A stretch of DNA of 64,000 nucleotides from Darksidea phi. Lineage: Eukaryota; Ascomycota; Dothideomycetes; Pleosporales; Lentitheciaceae. Location of the stretch: assembly GCA_030770425.1 (NCBI GenBank), contig JASJFT010000058.1, forward strand, positions 1 through 64,000, read 5' to 3'. The notes under the pieces were generated by a model. That model saw only the letters and a program-made list of their open reading frames with translations, ran no database searches and was not told the DNA's origin. This document shows, piece by piece, positions 1 through 11,759 of this stretch. The position numbers and the translations under genes are program-made. Positions within the stretch are counted from its first letter, which is position 1; every line of letters starts with the position of its first letter.

Positions 1-129
1 AGTAAGGGGGAGGGGGGGCCGGCGGAGTTTCGTGCCAGAATCAGAAAAGTTCTCCAATTGTCATGTGATCAAACTGTTTGATGTTTGCCTGTGGGTCTCG
101 GTCGAGACACAACAGGAGTCTTAAAATAG

Positions 130-235
130 GTATAGAAGCCTAGTTTTAGAGTTTTAGAATTTATTATTACGCCGTTATTGAGATATCAAGGTACGGTTTT
201 TGCGATTTTTGGTAGTTTTCGGAGTGGCCGGATGA
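130..235. repeat. Degenerate partial relative of the adjacent inverted-repeat element
   Basis: This AT-rich stretch resembles the right half of the neighbouring element (about 535-630) in the same orientation. Shared landmarks in order are an AGAA(G/C)CCTA-like block, TTATTATTA followed by GCC, a GAGA block, a GATTTTTGGT block and a GTGGCC block. The match was made by eye and is clearly diverged. It could be a truncated older copy or the remains of a nested insertion. No coding potential is seen here. Confidence 0.35.
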
Positions 236-248
236 CTGGTAAAACTCG

Positions 249-661
249 TTAACGTGTTCCACCACTCCCCGGGTCACACCACTCCACGGGCCACCCCATT
301 TACAACCAAAAATCAGTCTTGCTATCTCCATAATAATAAAACTTAAAATTTTGTATTAATACTTGTATATTAGTTTTATAACTACTATTAGACTCTAGAA
401 GTATTTTATTAAGTTGTTCTAGAGATGTAGCAATTTGGCATGAATTTGGGGCCAAAACACAGAAAATTATTATAACTTAATAAAACCTACACTTATAGTT
501 CTAAAAATTAAAAAATAAGTATAAAATCGATATAAGAACCTATATATAAAATTTAAGATTTTATTATTAAGCCATTGTGGAGAGATGGCAAGTCTGATTT
601 TTGGTGGTAAATGGGGTGGCCCGTGGAGTGGTGTGACCCGGGGAGTGGTGGAACACGTTAA
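249..661. mobile_element. MITE-like element with long terminal inverted repeats and TTAA ends
   Basis: The left end, reading rightward from 249 (TTAACGTGTTCCACCACTCC), is matched by the reverse complement of the right end, which finishes at 661. The repeat is almost perfect for roughly 75 bases and continues imperfectly to about 100. The outermost bases on both sides are TTAA. That fits a TTAA target-site duplication, as piggyBac-type transposases make, although a palindromic TTAA may simply belong to the repeat. The interior is very AT-rich and has no credible open frame, so the element is non-autonomous. I see no second full copy in the window. Family assignment is inference. Confidence 0.75.
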
Positions 662-1230
662 TGTAGAAGGCTGAGTAATGGACTGGTGGCGCCCATTGCC
701 CTTAGAATCGCGACACTAGGGAGCATTCGCATTTGCCTGGACCGAACGGTGCTGATATTCACTCATGGCGCGAGTCCATTCCGCACCGCAGATAGCGCGC
801 AGCCCAAGATTTGGTGCAATGTGTAATTTGGGGTAATTACGGCGAAGTGGGGCCGACGTGCTGGGGCGTGGAGAAAGGGTGTTGAGGGATTGGAGGAGGA
901 AAAATAGTGAAGGGAGCGGCAACGGCTCGGCTGAATTTGAGAAAAAGCAGTAGAGCGCCTCTGCAGATCGTTGAATGTGTACATATTTTGTTCTGAGACA
1001 TTAGATAGGCTAGAACGCCGCATAGATTCGAGTTATGGGTATGCCCATACATGTACACATCTCTAAACATGTCATCAACTCATTAGGAGTGGCGGGTATG
1101 AACCTTTGATTGGATATCATTCTTGCCTTTCGCTGTAACTGAGAAAAGCTACTCAGCATCCCGCCAAAACACCGTCCATGTCCTGCAATCCATGCAATCC
1201 ATATCATTTATCCCCAGTACCAAAATCCAT
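662..1230. other. Intergenic, no feature recognised
   Basis: This lies between the inverted-repeat element and the eL31 stop codon and presumably includes the eL31 3' untranslated region. Open frames here are short, overlapping and without recognisable domains. Confidence 0.5.
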
Positions 1231-1855
1231 TTACGCGTCTTCAACGATGGTGGTCTGCAATCCCTTGGGGTCCTTGACGTTGACGGCCTGCACATACGAG
1301 TACAACTTCTCCTTGGCACCCTCCTCGTCGTTTCGCTTACGGGAAATACGGACGCGCAGACGGAAAGGGACGCCCTTGATGCCGGATTCCCACACCTTCT
1401 TGTTGAGCTGGGGGTCTAGGCGGACGTCCTTGGTGCCCTAACTCGAACGTTAGCAACCATTGCCTTGCGCGTATAAAAACACACCCGAATAGCAGAGCAG
1501 ACAGAGGTGGGGGAGTGACCCGTGAGAGAGGTGTACGTACCATAGCCTTCTCAGCGAAGTGCTTAATCTCCTTGATCGCCTTGGGAGCCTTCTTCTTGAA
1601 AGAAGCGCCGTGGACCTGGTCCAGGTGTTAACAAGCCGTTGAGAGACGTCTTCCGTCCGAATACCCTAAACATACACCACAGCGCCCGGTGCACCGCGAT
1701 GCTTGTTGGGCCATCCGATGGACTTCACAAAACTGGACTCAACGTACTCGCTTGTGTAGGTGGATCGTGTATTCGCGCGCGACGACGTCAGCAATAGCGC
1801 TGCGCTGGGTTTTGCCGGCCGGCTTCTTGCCGCTTGCTTTCGCTGAGGGGGCCAT
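1231..1855 (-). CDS. rpl31: 60S ribosomal protein eL31
   Basis: This is a structural protein of the large cytosolic ribosomal subunit. Three exons on the minus strand are 1855-1748, 1615-1541 and 1437-1231. They give 129 residues, near the usual 113-125 for the family plus a short Lys/Ala-rich N-terminal extension. The start is the ATG before [10 protein letters not shown]. Recognisable family blocks are [33 protein letters not shown], the [14 protein letters not shown] segment and the end [10 protein letters not shown]. Introns begin GTACGT (both) and end CAG and TAG. Identity is from protein family resemblance; the splice sites were placed by hand but both keep frame. The upstream region 1856-2200 probably holds the promoter. 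Confidence 0.93.
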
Positions 1856-2346
1856 TGCTGCATAAAAGGACGTGAGGTTAGTAGCAGTTTGAGCAATGGA
1901 GTGCGGTGCAACGCCAAGTTGCAATTGCGGCGCGGCGAGATTTTCATATAAAAGGGTGTGTACAAGGGATTGAGTCTTACTGGAGGTTCCCTCGCTGAAT
2001 AGTTTAGTCGTGGATGAGGGGATCGAGGTGCGGCTTGGAGGTTGACGTTCGCGGCGTTGCCGATTTTTGTGTGGGTTCCAAAATCGCTAGCCAAGATTTA
2101 GCCGAATACGCACGGACGAAGCTTGCACGTGAAATCGAATTCTCAACGTCAATCGACCCAATGTTTTTGAAATGAGACGAAGCTTGCCACAACAACAGTC
2201 ATGTGTATTCATACGAGAAAGGGTATATGCGCTATCTAACAATAAAACTTAAGGAGTTTTGTATGCCCCAACATCCCAAGCACGGATACCAAAAGTCATA
2301 ATCCATCCATACCCTTACTCTTCTTAGAACGCCGAAGACACCTTCG
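1856..2346. other. Intergenic between CHY/RING gene and eL31
   Basis: This holds the eL31 promoter and the 3' flank of the CHY/RING gene. A CACGTG motif lies at 2126-2131, about 270 bases upstream of the eL31 start. Nothing else is supported. Confidence 0.45.
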
Positions 2347-4723
2347 TCACCGATGGCCGGGAAGCTGGAACTCGTTATCATCCTCTTCGGCATCTCCCTC
2401 ATCATCGTCGTCTTCTTCTTCTTCCACGCTTTCCTCGCTAGAACTTTCATCTTCATCTTCTTCGTCATCCTCCCCGCCAGAGAGGAAGCGGTCAAGTCGC
2501 CCGCCATCTTCGCCCCAAAATTGCATGCCATCATGATCTTCCGACAGGTCTAACCTCGGGATCTGCTCGGTGGGAGAGTTCAAATAGTTACGAAGAGGTG
2601 TCAGCGATTGATTGAAACGTTCGAGAACGTATTGTGGTAGTGATGGTGGGCGGACTGTGGTGCCATCCGTCGCGCGCATTTCGCGATGCTCATCATCCAC
2701 ATCCAAATCAATGATTGGGACATCTTCATTAGGAATCTCGCCCGTCGGATTGAGATAGTGGTCAAAGGACCTCTGTACGCGCTCCAACAGTTCATACGGA
2801 TCTGGCATTTGCGGCATCTGAGGAAAAGGCGGGAGTTGTGGCATTCCGGAAAATTGAGGAAGCTGAGGCATCCCCGAAAATTGGGGGAATTGAGGCATGC
2901 CCGGAAACTGGGGCATTCGAGGCATCTGTGGCATCTGAAATGGGAATGAGGGTAGTTGACCAGGTAACCATGTCTGTTCCGGTTCATCGGGCTGGAAGTA
3001 ATAACGGGGTGAGCGTAGGGGCTGAGAGTTGGGAGAACTGACGCTGACAGGGGAACGCGCACCTGAGTAGGCATCGGCATCTGCTTGTAAAAGTGCATTG
3101 GCGGTTTGCTCGCTTTCTGGTCCGTTCAGGATCCGCAGCTCGTTGGTGTTGTAGGAATCGCAGGCATTGCACTTGTTACCCAGCCAGTGATACTTGACAG
3201 AGGACTTTGCGGAGCAGTCATTGCACTGAACGACCGCTCTTGTGTCAGCGAACTGCTCAGGCATCGGCTGGCTCTCAATTGCCTGCGTGAGCTTCTGCCA
3301 TTGCAGTTCCATGTTAACAGCACTCTTTTTGCAAGTAGGACATTTGTACGCCGTCTCCATGTACTGGTTGTAGCATCCCTTGTGCAGATAATGCCCGCAC
3401 GGCATGGATACGACAGCGGTGGAGGAATTGAACAGATATTCGCCGCATATAGGGCAATTGCAGTCGGTAGCCCGTTCGATGCACTTGTGAGTCAAGGCGT
3501 GGGCGATGGATATGCAGACATTACAGTTCTACTCGGTGTCAGAGGAAACCTTGTCAGGAAAAGTGTAGCTCTACCTTGCAATGCATGTAGTCTTTGCCCA
3601 ACCCCGCACCTCTCCTGCAAATGCCGCAGTCTACGCAGTGGTATATTTTCTTGTTGCTGTTGTTGTCCCACAGTTTACAGACTTCACAGTAGTAGCATGC
3701 GGCTTGCATCCCGCACTGCACGCAGTACTCGGCGGCCTTCTGCGGCGTTCCGCAGCCCATACAGAGCATGTTCTGCGTCTTCACCCGGTTCAAATTGTGG
3801 TCTTCCACCGCATCATGACAGTGCCGGCAGGTGTACCACCGGCGACACTCGTAGCACTGCACCTTGACATTGCGCTTGTAGTGCTGACACCCGAGCGAGG
3901 CATCCTCCTCGAAGGTTTCGAAGTCCTCCTCTTCGATAGAAGCATCTGTGTCTGGAGCATAGTTTGTGGGCCGGGACCGATACGTGGGTTCTGTATCACC
4001 GGAGCGCAGGTTGTAGGGGTTTTCGGGGTCGACTTCGGAGGCAGCGGAGACGGGCGACGATACGTGGAAGTCGGAGAATACCGACCGGGCCGACGTGGGC
4101 GTGAAGGGGCGGTCGTGTGAGATGAAGCTGCTCGGCGATGTTGGGCGCAGAAAGTTGTACTGCTCCGTCATCAAGCCATGCATCATGCGGGCCTTCTCCT
4201 CGTCAGCGATGGCCAGGTCTCTTATCAGATGCATGCGGGCCCGCAGGTGGCGCATGCCGTCGTCTGCAGGCAGCGACTCGGACATTGCGGGCGCATTCTG
4301 TCCGCTTGCGACGGCGTTCGAACGGGGCGGGCTCTGTGGGTCGGTGGAAGCGGGCGTAGCGGAGAGCGGCGAGTCGAGCTGGAGCTGGCGAAGCTGTGTC
4401 TCAAGGGTGTGTGAGGCATTGGACGACATAGCCGTGTCTGCGGGGATGTCGACTGGCACGCTCGGTGCGGTAGCTCGGCTTGGGGAAGCTTGGTGCCCCC
4501 TCCCGTTATTCTCTGCATTCGCTGAGCGGCGACGACGCAAGACCTGGCGCGCGTCATCCTCGAGTGCCACATCGCCATCGCCGGGAGGGACGTCCAGCGG
4601 GGTGGAAGATGAAGGGTTGCGATTGGCATGTGACAGTGGGCGGCCGTTCGGTGCCGTGGCGCCAGAAAAGCGACGCGCCTGGCGGACTACAGGGTCAATA
4701 ATAAAGGACGAAAAGAGACTCAT
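2347..4723 (-). CDS. CHY zinc-finger/RING E3 ubiquitin ligase (RCHY1/PIRH2 family)
   Basis: A predicted E3 ubiquitin ligase of 776 residues from exons 4723-3575 and 3528-2347. The 46-base intron runs GTAGAG to TAG and is phase 0. Residues 1-270 are a Ser/Pro-rich disordered extension. A CHY zinc finger (about 275-355, starting GCQHYKRNVKVQCYECRRWY) and a CTCHY finger follow. Splicing joins HCK to NCNVCISIAHALTHKC, which completes the metal-binding set. A RING finger (CPICGEYLF...MPCGHYLHKGC...CPTCKK) and a zinc ribbon come next, as in RCHY1. The C-terminus adds a Pro/Met/Phe repeat tract, then a very acidic Glu/Asp tail ending at PGHR. The domain order is standard for the family; the long N-terminal extension and the repeat tract are extra. 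Substrates are unknown. Confidence 0.9.
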
Positions 4724-5433
4724 GAGGGCATGCTTCGCGATGGGCTGGGTGCGCGATGCGAGAGGCGTGGAGCGTGCGAGGCGAGAAACGTCTCGTGCCT
4801 AAGCTGAGCTCAAATGTTGCTCCGAGGCACCTGCCACACATGTGCAAACGGTCGCGACGCCACACCTCGCTGTCAATAGATTCATTGTCATACAAAGGGA
4901 AAGCCACCGTCACAGTTGCACTGGCTACCGCAATCTTGCCTGAACCGTCATTGATTGCTTCAGATCTCTTCGTCTCCAAATGCACAATGGCGAACTAAAT
5001 TATACAACAACCCGCAAAGTGTCGCCACACTCCGCTCGCCAAGCTTTTATCTTTCCTCTCCTTCGAGGACCCCATTTTACCCAGACCAGTATGTAAGCAT
5101 GTTTCTCACTCCAGCTCAATGCAGAAGCCCAGCCTAGAAACAAAAAGAATAGGGTATTAGCCGCGAACAAGCCATGCAAATGCCCCCCAAAAGGTGTAAG
5201 AGAAGAAATCGCTAACAGTGGTATCTGAACAAGCAAAAGAAATTGAGCGTTGGCGTCATAAGCGTCCGTAAAATGTAGGACGAAAGAAAAACAAATGAAC
5301 CAAGGCCGTGAGACACGTTCGGATCGAACTGTGCCAGGCGTGGGACAACAGACAATGCAGTATCCAATCGAAGCAACCGAAAACATGTCGGCATTATGAT
5401 CCAATAAGCGCGTCAAGGCGCATAGTTCAAAAT
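4724..5433. other. Intergenic, promoter of CHY/RING gene and 3' flank of RasGEF gene
   Basis: This lies between two minus-strand genes. It should hold the promoter of the CHY/RING gene and the 3' untranslated region of the RasGEF gene. No open frame with recognisable content is seen. Confidence 0.45.
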
Positions 5434-8400
5434 CTATCGATCTTTAACAGGGTTGGCGGAGAAGTGGAAGTTCAAGAATTCGAATCTGTCTTTCGAGTTT
5501 GTGCGACTGTCCGCCGTGAGAGTGCCGCCTTCGATAGGAGCCGGTGCTGTCTTGGAAAACTGAGGAGCCTCCCGGGGCTCGAGGAGTAGCGAGCGTCGGT
5601 ATTGGCTTTGAACGTTGGCTTGGTCGCTGGCGCGAACCCGCTGGATTTGTGCATCCATCCATTCTTGCATTTCGGGGACGGCTGCCAGACGGTACGGCAC
5701 CTGGAAGGACTGGAGCTGGCCAATGATTTTCGCCGTCTTCATATGCTTGTCGAAGTTGATGACCGACATCCTATCTTGGCCAGATTCACCGGGAAGTTGG
5801 CGGGTCGTACCATTCCCAACATCGACAAATGTTAGGTCTGTGAGATAAATGCCCACAAAGGGTATGCACGGAGCGACGTGATTGTGCAGACGCTGGCGGA
5901 GCACTGCGTAGTTGCGGCCAACATCGGTGATCGTTTTGAGCTCCTCGAGGCGAGCCTTGGTTTTCACAGAGACTAGTTCCCACGTTCTCTTCAAGCGCAA
6001 CACCATCGAGGAGTTGAGGGAGCAGATGATGGCCATTAGCGAATCATAGTTGTTAAGTTCGAGACATTTCACCGCAATCTTCACCCACTGCTTGATGATG
6101 GTGGCCCGTTTCTTCGGGTCTTCTGAATGTAGGATCGTGTCGGCGACTAGATTGGCTAGATCGTTTGACAGCGTCGACATGGCCCGGACATTGACTGCTT
6201 TTGAGCCCGTCTTCTTCGTCCATTCCAAAGCTAGGAGTTCTTCGGGCTGGATCGAACAGTACAGCTTCGACTCGATAATGGTGAACTGTCTGGCCATTTC
6301 AAGGGGATCAAAGTCCAGAATGCTGCACTGGGCTCTGCCTTCTTTCCAGGCTTTCAGTGCGTTTGCCTGGCTTCTATTGATGATGGGACTGGGAACGTTG
6401 CTATCAGCAGGGGTGAAGACGGCATTGGAAACTCCAGTCTTGCCAAGCGAACAAACAAGCCGGGGTACAAGTGTTCCAGAGCGAATGTCGGTGACTTTGG
6501 AGGTAAGTTCTGCGAGGCGCTTGCCTGCTGCAGGCAGAGCTGACCGCAACTTGCCCATCGCAAATGAAAGGATGATGCCCAGAGCAGCAGTGTCGGTCTC
6601 TCCCACCCAGTGAGTTTCGAGCCAACCTTTGAAGACATTGTAGACTCGCAGTCGGACAGGTACGCCGACGGTTTGACTATCGCCAATATGATCGAAGCGG
6701 TCGATCAGGCATTGTGCAAGTTCTACAGGCGTGGTGAAGAGGCGGAAAGTGAGGTAGAAGGCAGTCACAAAAACCGCATCTGGGGTCGATTCATGGGTGG
6801 TGAGTTGCTCGACGAGAGCAGGCAAGGAGCCGCCCGAGATTTGGCCTTCCTTGTTGTAGATGAGCTCGTGGGCGTATGTTGTTTCGAGCAAGTGTTCCTC
6901 GGCAGCAGCGACATCCTCGCTGGCCATTGACCGGAGCTCGCACGAACTGCCAAAGCTGCTGACCAGGGTTTGCGAACTGCGCTTCTTGATAGGGGAATGA
7001 TCTGGAGTGGTGGCACGGGTCGAAGTTTGCGAAACGATGCTGTTGGCATCACCCCGCATGCTGTATCGGTACGTACTACTCGAGTCGGCCACAGAGGCAT
7101 TGACGCTATCAGCACGGATCGATTTGGAGAAGAAGCGTTGAGTTGCACTGGCGGGACTTTGCGAGTAATCCGTCGGACTGGGCTGGGGAAGATGCGGAGT
7201 GGGGAGCTGACTCAAAGGTGGCAAAGACGATCTAGATGATCTGAAAGATGCTACCGTTGGACTTTCAGCTTTAGTCGGCTGGCTAGGCTGGGAGTCGGTA
7301 TTGTCGATTGAAGGCGAGCTAGGCGATTGAGGCACTTGAGGAAGCGGCTTCGAATCAGAGATGACTAGTGGGGGAAGTAACTTGCGTTCATCGACCGGTG
7401 GTGCAGGAAGTGGTTTGTCGGTCTCCGTGGTGGATCCTAGAGATTTAGACGCTTCACGTTCTTCTTCCCCTTGGTCTCCGTCATTAGTGACTTGCTCGAA
7501 TATGCTCTTTGAAAACCCTTCTTCATTTTCAAACTCAAAGTCGCCTATCCTTTCGATCACGAGCCTCGCTTTGGCAACGCATTCTCCGGCGGACCGAACA
7601 CAGCTCGTGGCAGCAGCTACCAGCTGTTTCCCAGACTCTGGCATGACCACCTCTTCACCCAGTCCCGCCTCGGAATTGCTGAACATGTCCTTGGTCGCCT
7701 GGACAAGGTCGGTGAGTCGCGTGTACATGGTCTCCCTTGCTTGCTCCAGCTGTTCGGAGCGTCGTGAGTCGCGTTCCCATATTTCCTCGACAATAGCGAG
7801 GAGCTGTCGGCAGGCAACGACGGATTGTTGGGTAGTTAGAGTGAGTTCTTCAGACGAACGAGACTGCAGGTGCAGCCCGATGAATGAACCGATGAACCCT
7901 AAGAAAGAATCATGAGTGGCGTTCAGCCGCTCCGAGGCAAGGTTATGTTTTCGCGCGCCCTGAGACTTTCCGGTGTACGACAAACGATGCGTAACAGATA
8001 ATCGTTTAGCCTGCGCTTGGACTGGAGGGAAAAGAGGTGATTGGAGCGCGTCCGAATCCGAAGGGATCGAGAAGGCGACAGAAAGGCGATTGAGGTTCCG
8101 TAGTGGCTGGGTTGCGCTGTCCGACTCTTCTCGTGTTGCATTCGCGCTCGCCTGTGATACAGTAGATGCATCGTCATTCGCTGGCGTGATGGCCGCACCG
8201 ATGTGATTCGATGTTGCAGGCGGTTGTGCGGAGCGATCGGCGGAGTCAGACGGAGGGGTCAGAGGTCTGTTATTGCTCGCATCGCCTAGGTCAAACGAGA
8301 GCGACACGGCGTCTTGTGCCCAGATGTCGAGGAAGCGTACCGCTCTTGTCACGAGCTTGAATGCCTTGAGAACGAGCTCGTCCAGCTGCCCGAATACAGG

Positions 8401-9200
8401 GACAGGCGCCTGATTTGACTGCAGGATCTCCTGCAGCTTCTTGGCAGTCTTGACGAGGGACGACAGGTCGCCCAGCAGCCCTTTGCGCATTCTTCGCAGA
8501 CCGACATGCGCAACGACGAGTGGTGAGTCTCTTGTAAGACACTCGGTCCTTTCCTAAATCGACGATTAGCATTGTTCTCTGTGTGCATAAACAGCACAGA
8601 CTAACGAGGCCAACTTACCAGGAAGAAGCGTACGCCTGCAATCATGCCCCTTATATAATCTTGCTTAGTGAAGATCAGGAGGTCGCCGTTTTCGCCATCA
8701 CGAACATGATCCCATAAATGGGTCAACGCGTTCAGAAGATTGCGGATCGAGGGGTGGTCGTAGGCTTCGCAGTAATTCGTGGGAAGCCATCCACGGGCTC
8801 CCGAGGCCAGCAGTGTTCCATCCGCCCAACCGTTGGGATGAACGGAGTGCACCAGGATGACATCGCCCTGAGTGATGGGAACGGTAATGGAAGATTCATC
8901 GGTCGACGACGAGACGGTGGAGCTTGGGTGGAAATGGTAGAAGGCACGCAAGTAGTTGTGAAAGACGGGCTGCAACGGCTGTTGGATGAGTGCTTCTCTT
9001 GACGAGCGGGGGGTCAGCGGCGGCGATATTTGCGACTGTGACTGCGAGGTTATCGAATGTCCCCCTCTTGACGACGACTGTCGACTGTGGCGCGGCTCCC
9101 TGCTGCGTGACCGCTTGGGCGATTTCTGGATGTTCAAGGGCGCCACCAAGGCACTCGCATGCTTGTCCGCCTCGTCCATGTCCAGCAAAAACTCGGCCAT
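5434..9200 (-). CDS. Ras guanine-nucleotide exchange factor with SH3 domain (CDC25 family)
   Basis: This protein activates Ras by promoting GDP release. Exons 9200-8619 and 8553-5434 give about 1233 residues; the intron runs GTAAGT to TTTAG. An SH3 domain lies near residues 80-142 (ALYDF-like start diverged; GWADGTLLASGARGWLPTNY is typical of the SH3 core). A long Ser/Pro-rich middle follows, then a RasGEF N-terminal module (near 765-890) and the catalytic RasGEF domain (near 940-1200; DPLEMARQFTIIESKLY, CIPFVGIYLTDLTFVD). The order SH3, REM, RasGEF matches fungal CDC25 proteins. I start at the ATG encoding MAEFLLDMDE because the open frame further upstream begins without an ATG. The N-terminal end is the least certain part. 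Confidence 0.88.
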
Positions 9201-10002
9201 GAGTGCAGCGAAGAGAAGAGATGTCGAGCCGCAGTCGAAGGGACGTGTGGCGAGTCGTGGTGCGCTATTCGTGCGACGCAACTTTAACGGTGCGCCACTC
9301 AACCATCGAGTCAAGTTAGTACTGGTGGTAGTGATCGAAGGCCGGAATCGGATGGTTGGCGGTTCAATGGTTCCCAGGCCGGGTTTCCTGATATTGGTGA
9401 TGGTGCTTCGAGCGTTAGCGGGCGGTGCTATTCGGCTGCTGAGGCGTTAGTCTTCGCTTGTGCACTGTTGTTGTGATGGATGCTTCGATGGGGAATGATG
9501 GGGCAAGAATGGACGGCGCAAAGAATGCAGCGGCCACGGGGGCACGTACCTACAAGCTTGTCGATGGCAACGAGACGCGATGACAGAACGATGCCGAGTG
9601 TCTCAACGAGCAATTGGCCAGGCAGGCCGACCTGCGTCTTCCTGGAACCCTACGGTGAAGCGTGCTTTGAAACGGCGCGCTGGAGGCGGCAGATGCCGGT
9701 TGCACCTTTGCGGTGCTGTGACGGGACGAGTTTCTGGGGGGCCCGGAGCGGTGCGTGTCGATGCAGTGTCGATGCAGCGTCGTGTGGTGTCTTGCAGTGT
9801 TTTGCAGTGTCTTGTAAATAGCAATTGCGAACGAGGGCCGAGCGATATGGCGGAAGGAGGGACTGCGGGCTGCAAGGGTCGTGCCTACCACTAGAGGGAG
9901 TGTTCTTGCCGGTGCAAGCGAGGGAAAGCACGTCCAGACGTCGACGTCGATGGTGCTCGTGTCCGCGTTCGTGTTCGTGATGGTGGTGCAGCGAGACTCG
10001 AG

Positions 10003-10044
10003 CAACGGGCAACGGGCAACGGGCAACGGGCAACGAGCAACGAG
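10003..10044. repeat. Tandem 7-base repeat (CAACGGG)
   Basis: There are four perfect copies of CAACGGG followed by two CAACGAG variants, then a CAG/CAA-rich stretch. It lies in noncoding, GC-rich sequence. Confidence 0.85.
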
Positions 10045-10837
10045 CAGCAGCAACAACAAGCAACGAGGAACAGGCGGTTCAATATGGTCGTCGCCAACGG
10101 TCGAGCATGTGGCGGCCTGCAACGCTGCCCTCGGCCGCCTAATGCAGGCATATCGGCGGTGCTCCGTGCTCGCGCGACAGGGACCCTAGGCAGAGCAGTA
10201 GGCGTTGGCCGTCCCTCGGCCCTGTACCTGCGCTGCACCTGCACTGCAGTAGACGCCACGCTCATTCGCGCGGGCCCGAAAGGGGAACCGTCGCGCGGGC
10301 GCGCTGGGGCGTCCTTGGGGGGGGGGAGGGGGGGGATCAGACCCCCTGTCGGCGTTCTGTTCCTCCTTGCACCGTCATTAAACCATCGGGGCGCGATCCC
10401 ATTCACCCGGCCAATTGCAGCCACGGCGGTGCGGATGGCGCCGTTGCTGGGGGTGCAACAGCCATATTGCACGCCCGCAGTGGCAGCGTCGACGCCTTGG
10501 AGCCCTTGGAGCCTCGGAGCTTTCGAGCTTTCGAGCCTTCGAGCCTTCGAGCGCCCGAGCGTTCGAAGAAGGAGAAGAAGTGGGTGCTGCATGCCTGTGC
10601 ATGCCGGACGCGACGCGAGCACCCTTCGAGTGCTTGGCTGCAGCACGAGGCTGGAAGCGGGCGTGGGCAGCCGACGAGACGAGCAACGATCGGCGCGAGG
10701 CTACGCCCCATCGAGCCCGCAGCCAGCGGAAGCCCTTCCCCGCCGTATCCGCCTGTGCCGCCAATGGGCGGGCGTAGCTGAGCTCATTTGTTGCTGCCGA
10801 GCGCTGTCGGCGCGCCATTGGCTGTGTTTGAGGATTT

Positions 10838-10884
10838 CCTCTGCTCTCTCTCTCCCTCTCCCTCTCCCTCTCTCTCTCTCTCGC
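10838..10884. repeat. CT-rich microsatellite
   Basis: A pyrimidine tract of CT and CCCTCT units on the plus strand. Such tracts often sit near fungal transcription starts, but no convincing downstream gene follows here. Confidence 0.8.
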
Positions 10885-11759
10885 GCGAAAATGGCCTCCC
10901 TGCGCTCCGATACCGTGCGCGTTAGACTGGCACGGCCCGCACGCTGCGGATCCGAAGAGCTCGTCTAGATATTTCGTCTAGATATTGATCGTGACGTCTC
11001 AGGTCCGAGGCCAACAATGTATTGATCATCCACGCGGCCGGGTGCCATTCGTCTGAGACTGTGATTCTGCTGACTGCGGTGAACGGCCTGCAGCTTGGGA
11101 AACCCGATGTTTTGGTAGCTCAATGCGATGCACCTCCAAGACTCCATATTGCAGACGATGCAATCCTGCCCAAGCGTGGGCGAGCTACCGTAGCGGACTC
11201 CTTCCATGCCACTCACTACCGAGAAGAGCGCATTCCAAGCACCCTGACAAGATACACTCCCGTATGGTGCAGCATTTGCCCGCCGCACTGCAAAAACAAC
11301 CCACATATACGACGACGCACCCCGCGCCTTGTGCAATGGCGGCCTGATGGCTTGGAGACGAGCGAGCGTCCCATGTTGCAGAAAGCGAGCGTGCAGGAGC
11401 CGACCGCGCCCGTGGGCCGCGTAAGTAGAGCCGAGCGAAGTGTTGAACACCTCGTTCCCAGATAGAGGCATTGCTTCGGGCACAAGTCACTCGGTGTTGC
11501 TGCCGACGAAAGAGTTGAAGTCGACGGTAACACAGCAGCACGCAAATGCTGTGCGACCACGACACCTGCATCCCGCAGTCAAGCAACCCAATCGAGTTTT
11601 CCGCGGCTCGCTCCATTGTCAATATTGGGCGGTTGACGGGACATTTGCCTATCGAAAAGCCTCATGCACGTTGCTTTTGCATACGAATGTCTCTCCCACT
11701 CAACACTCCGAGGTCAAAGTCCGGCCGCAAAGCGACCGATCGGGCCCGCTTCCTCTAGT

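Larger units (their letters stand above)
9201..11759. other. Gene-poor region upstream of the RasGEF gene
   Basis: The first part probably holds the RasGEF 5' untranslated region. A strong intron candidate on the minus strand starts at 9549 (GTACGT) and ends at 9439 (branch GACTAAC, then CTCAG), with no in-frame ATG upstream of it. Beyond that the sequence is GC-rich, with overlapping open frames on both strands that show no domains, and simple repeats at 10003-10044 and 10838-10884. A 13-base unit TCGTCTAGATATT occurs twice in tandem at 10961-10986. I support no gene here. Confidence 0.5.

Noticed and set aside
8601..9314. RasGEF start at 9314
   Set aside because: The frame is open there but the first codon is TTG, not ATG; the first in-frame ATG is at 9200.
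9550..10122. 190-codon minus-strand frame upstream of the RasGEF gene
   Set aside because: Its translation includes repeat-derived LPVARCPLPVARCP runs from the CAACGGG tandem repeat and no domain. The strong GTACGT site at its end fits a 5' untranslated intron better.
10084..10968. 294-codon plus-strand frame
   Set aside because: It runs through simple repeats and a CT microsatellite, with overlapping long frames on the other strand; no family resemblance.
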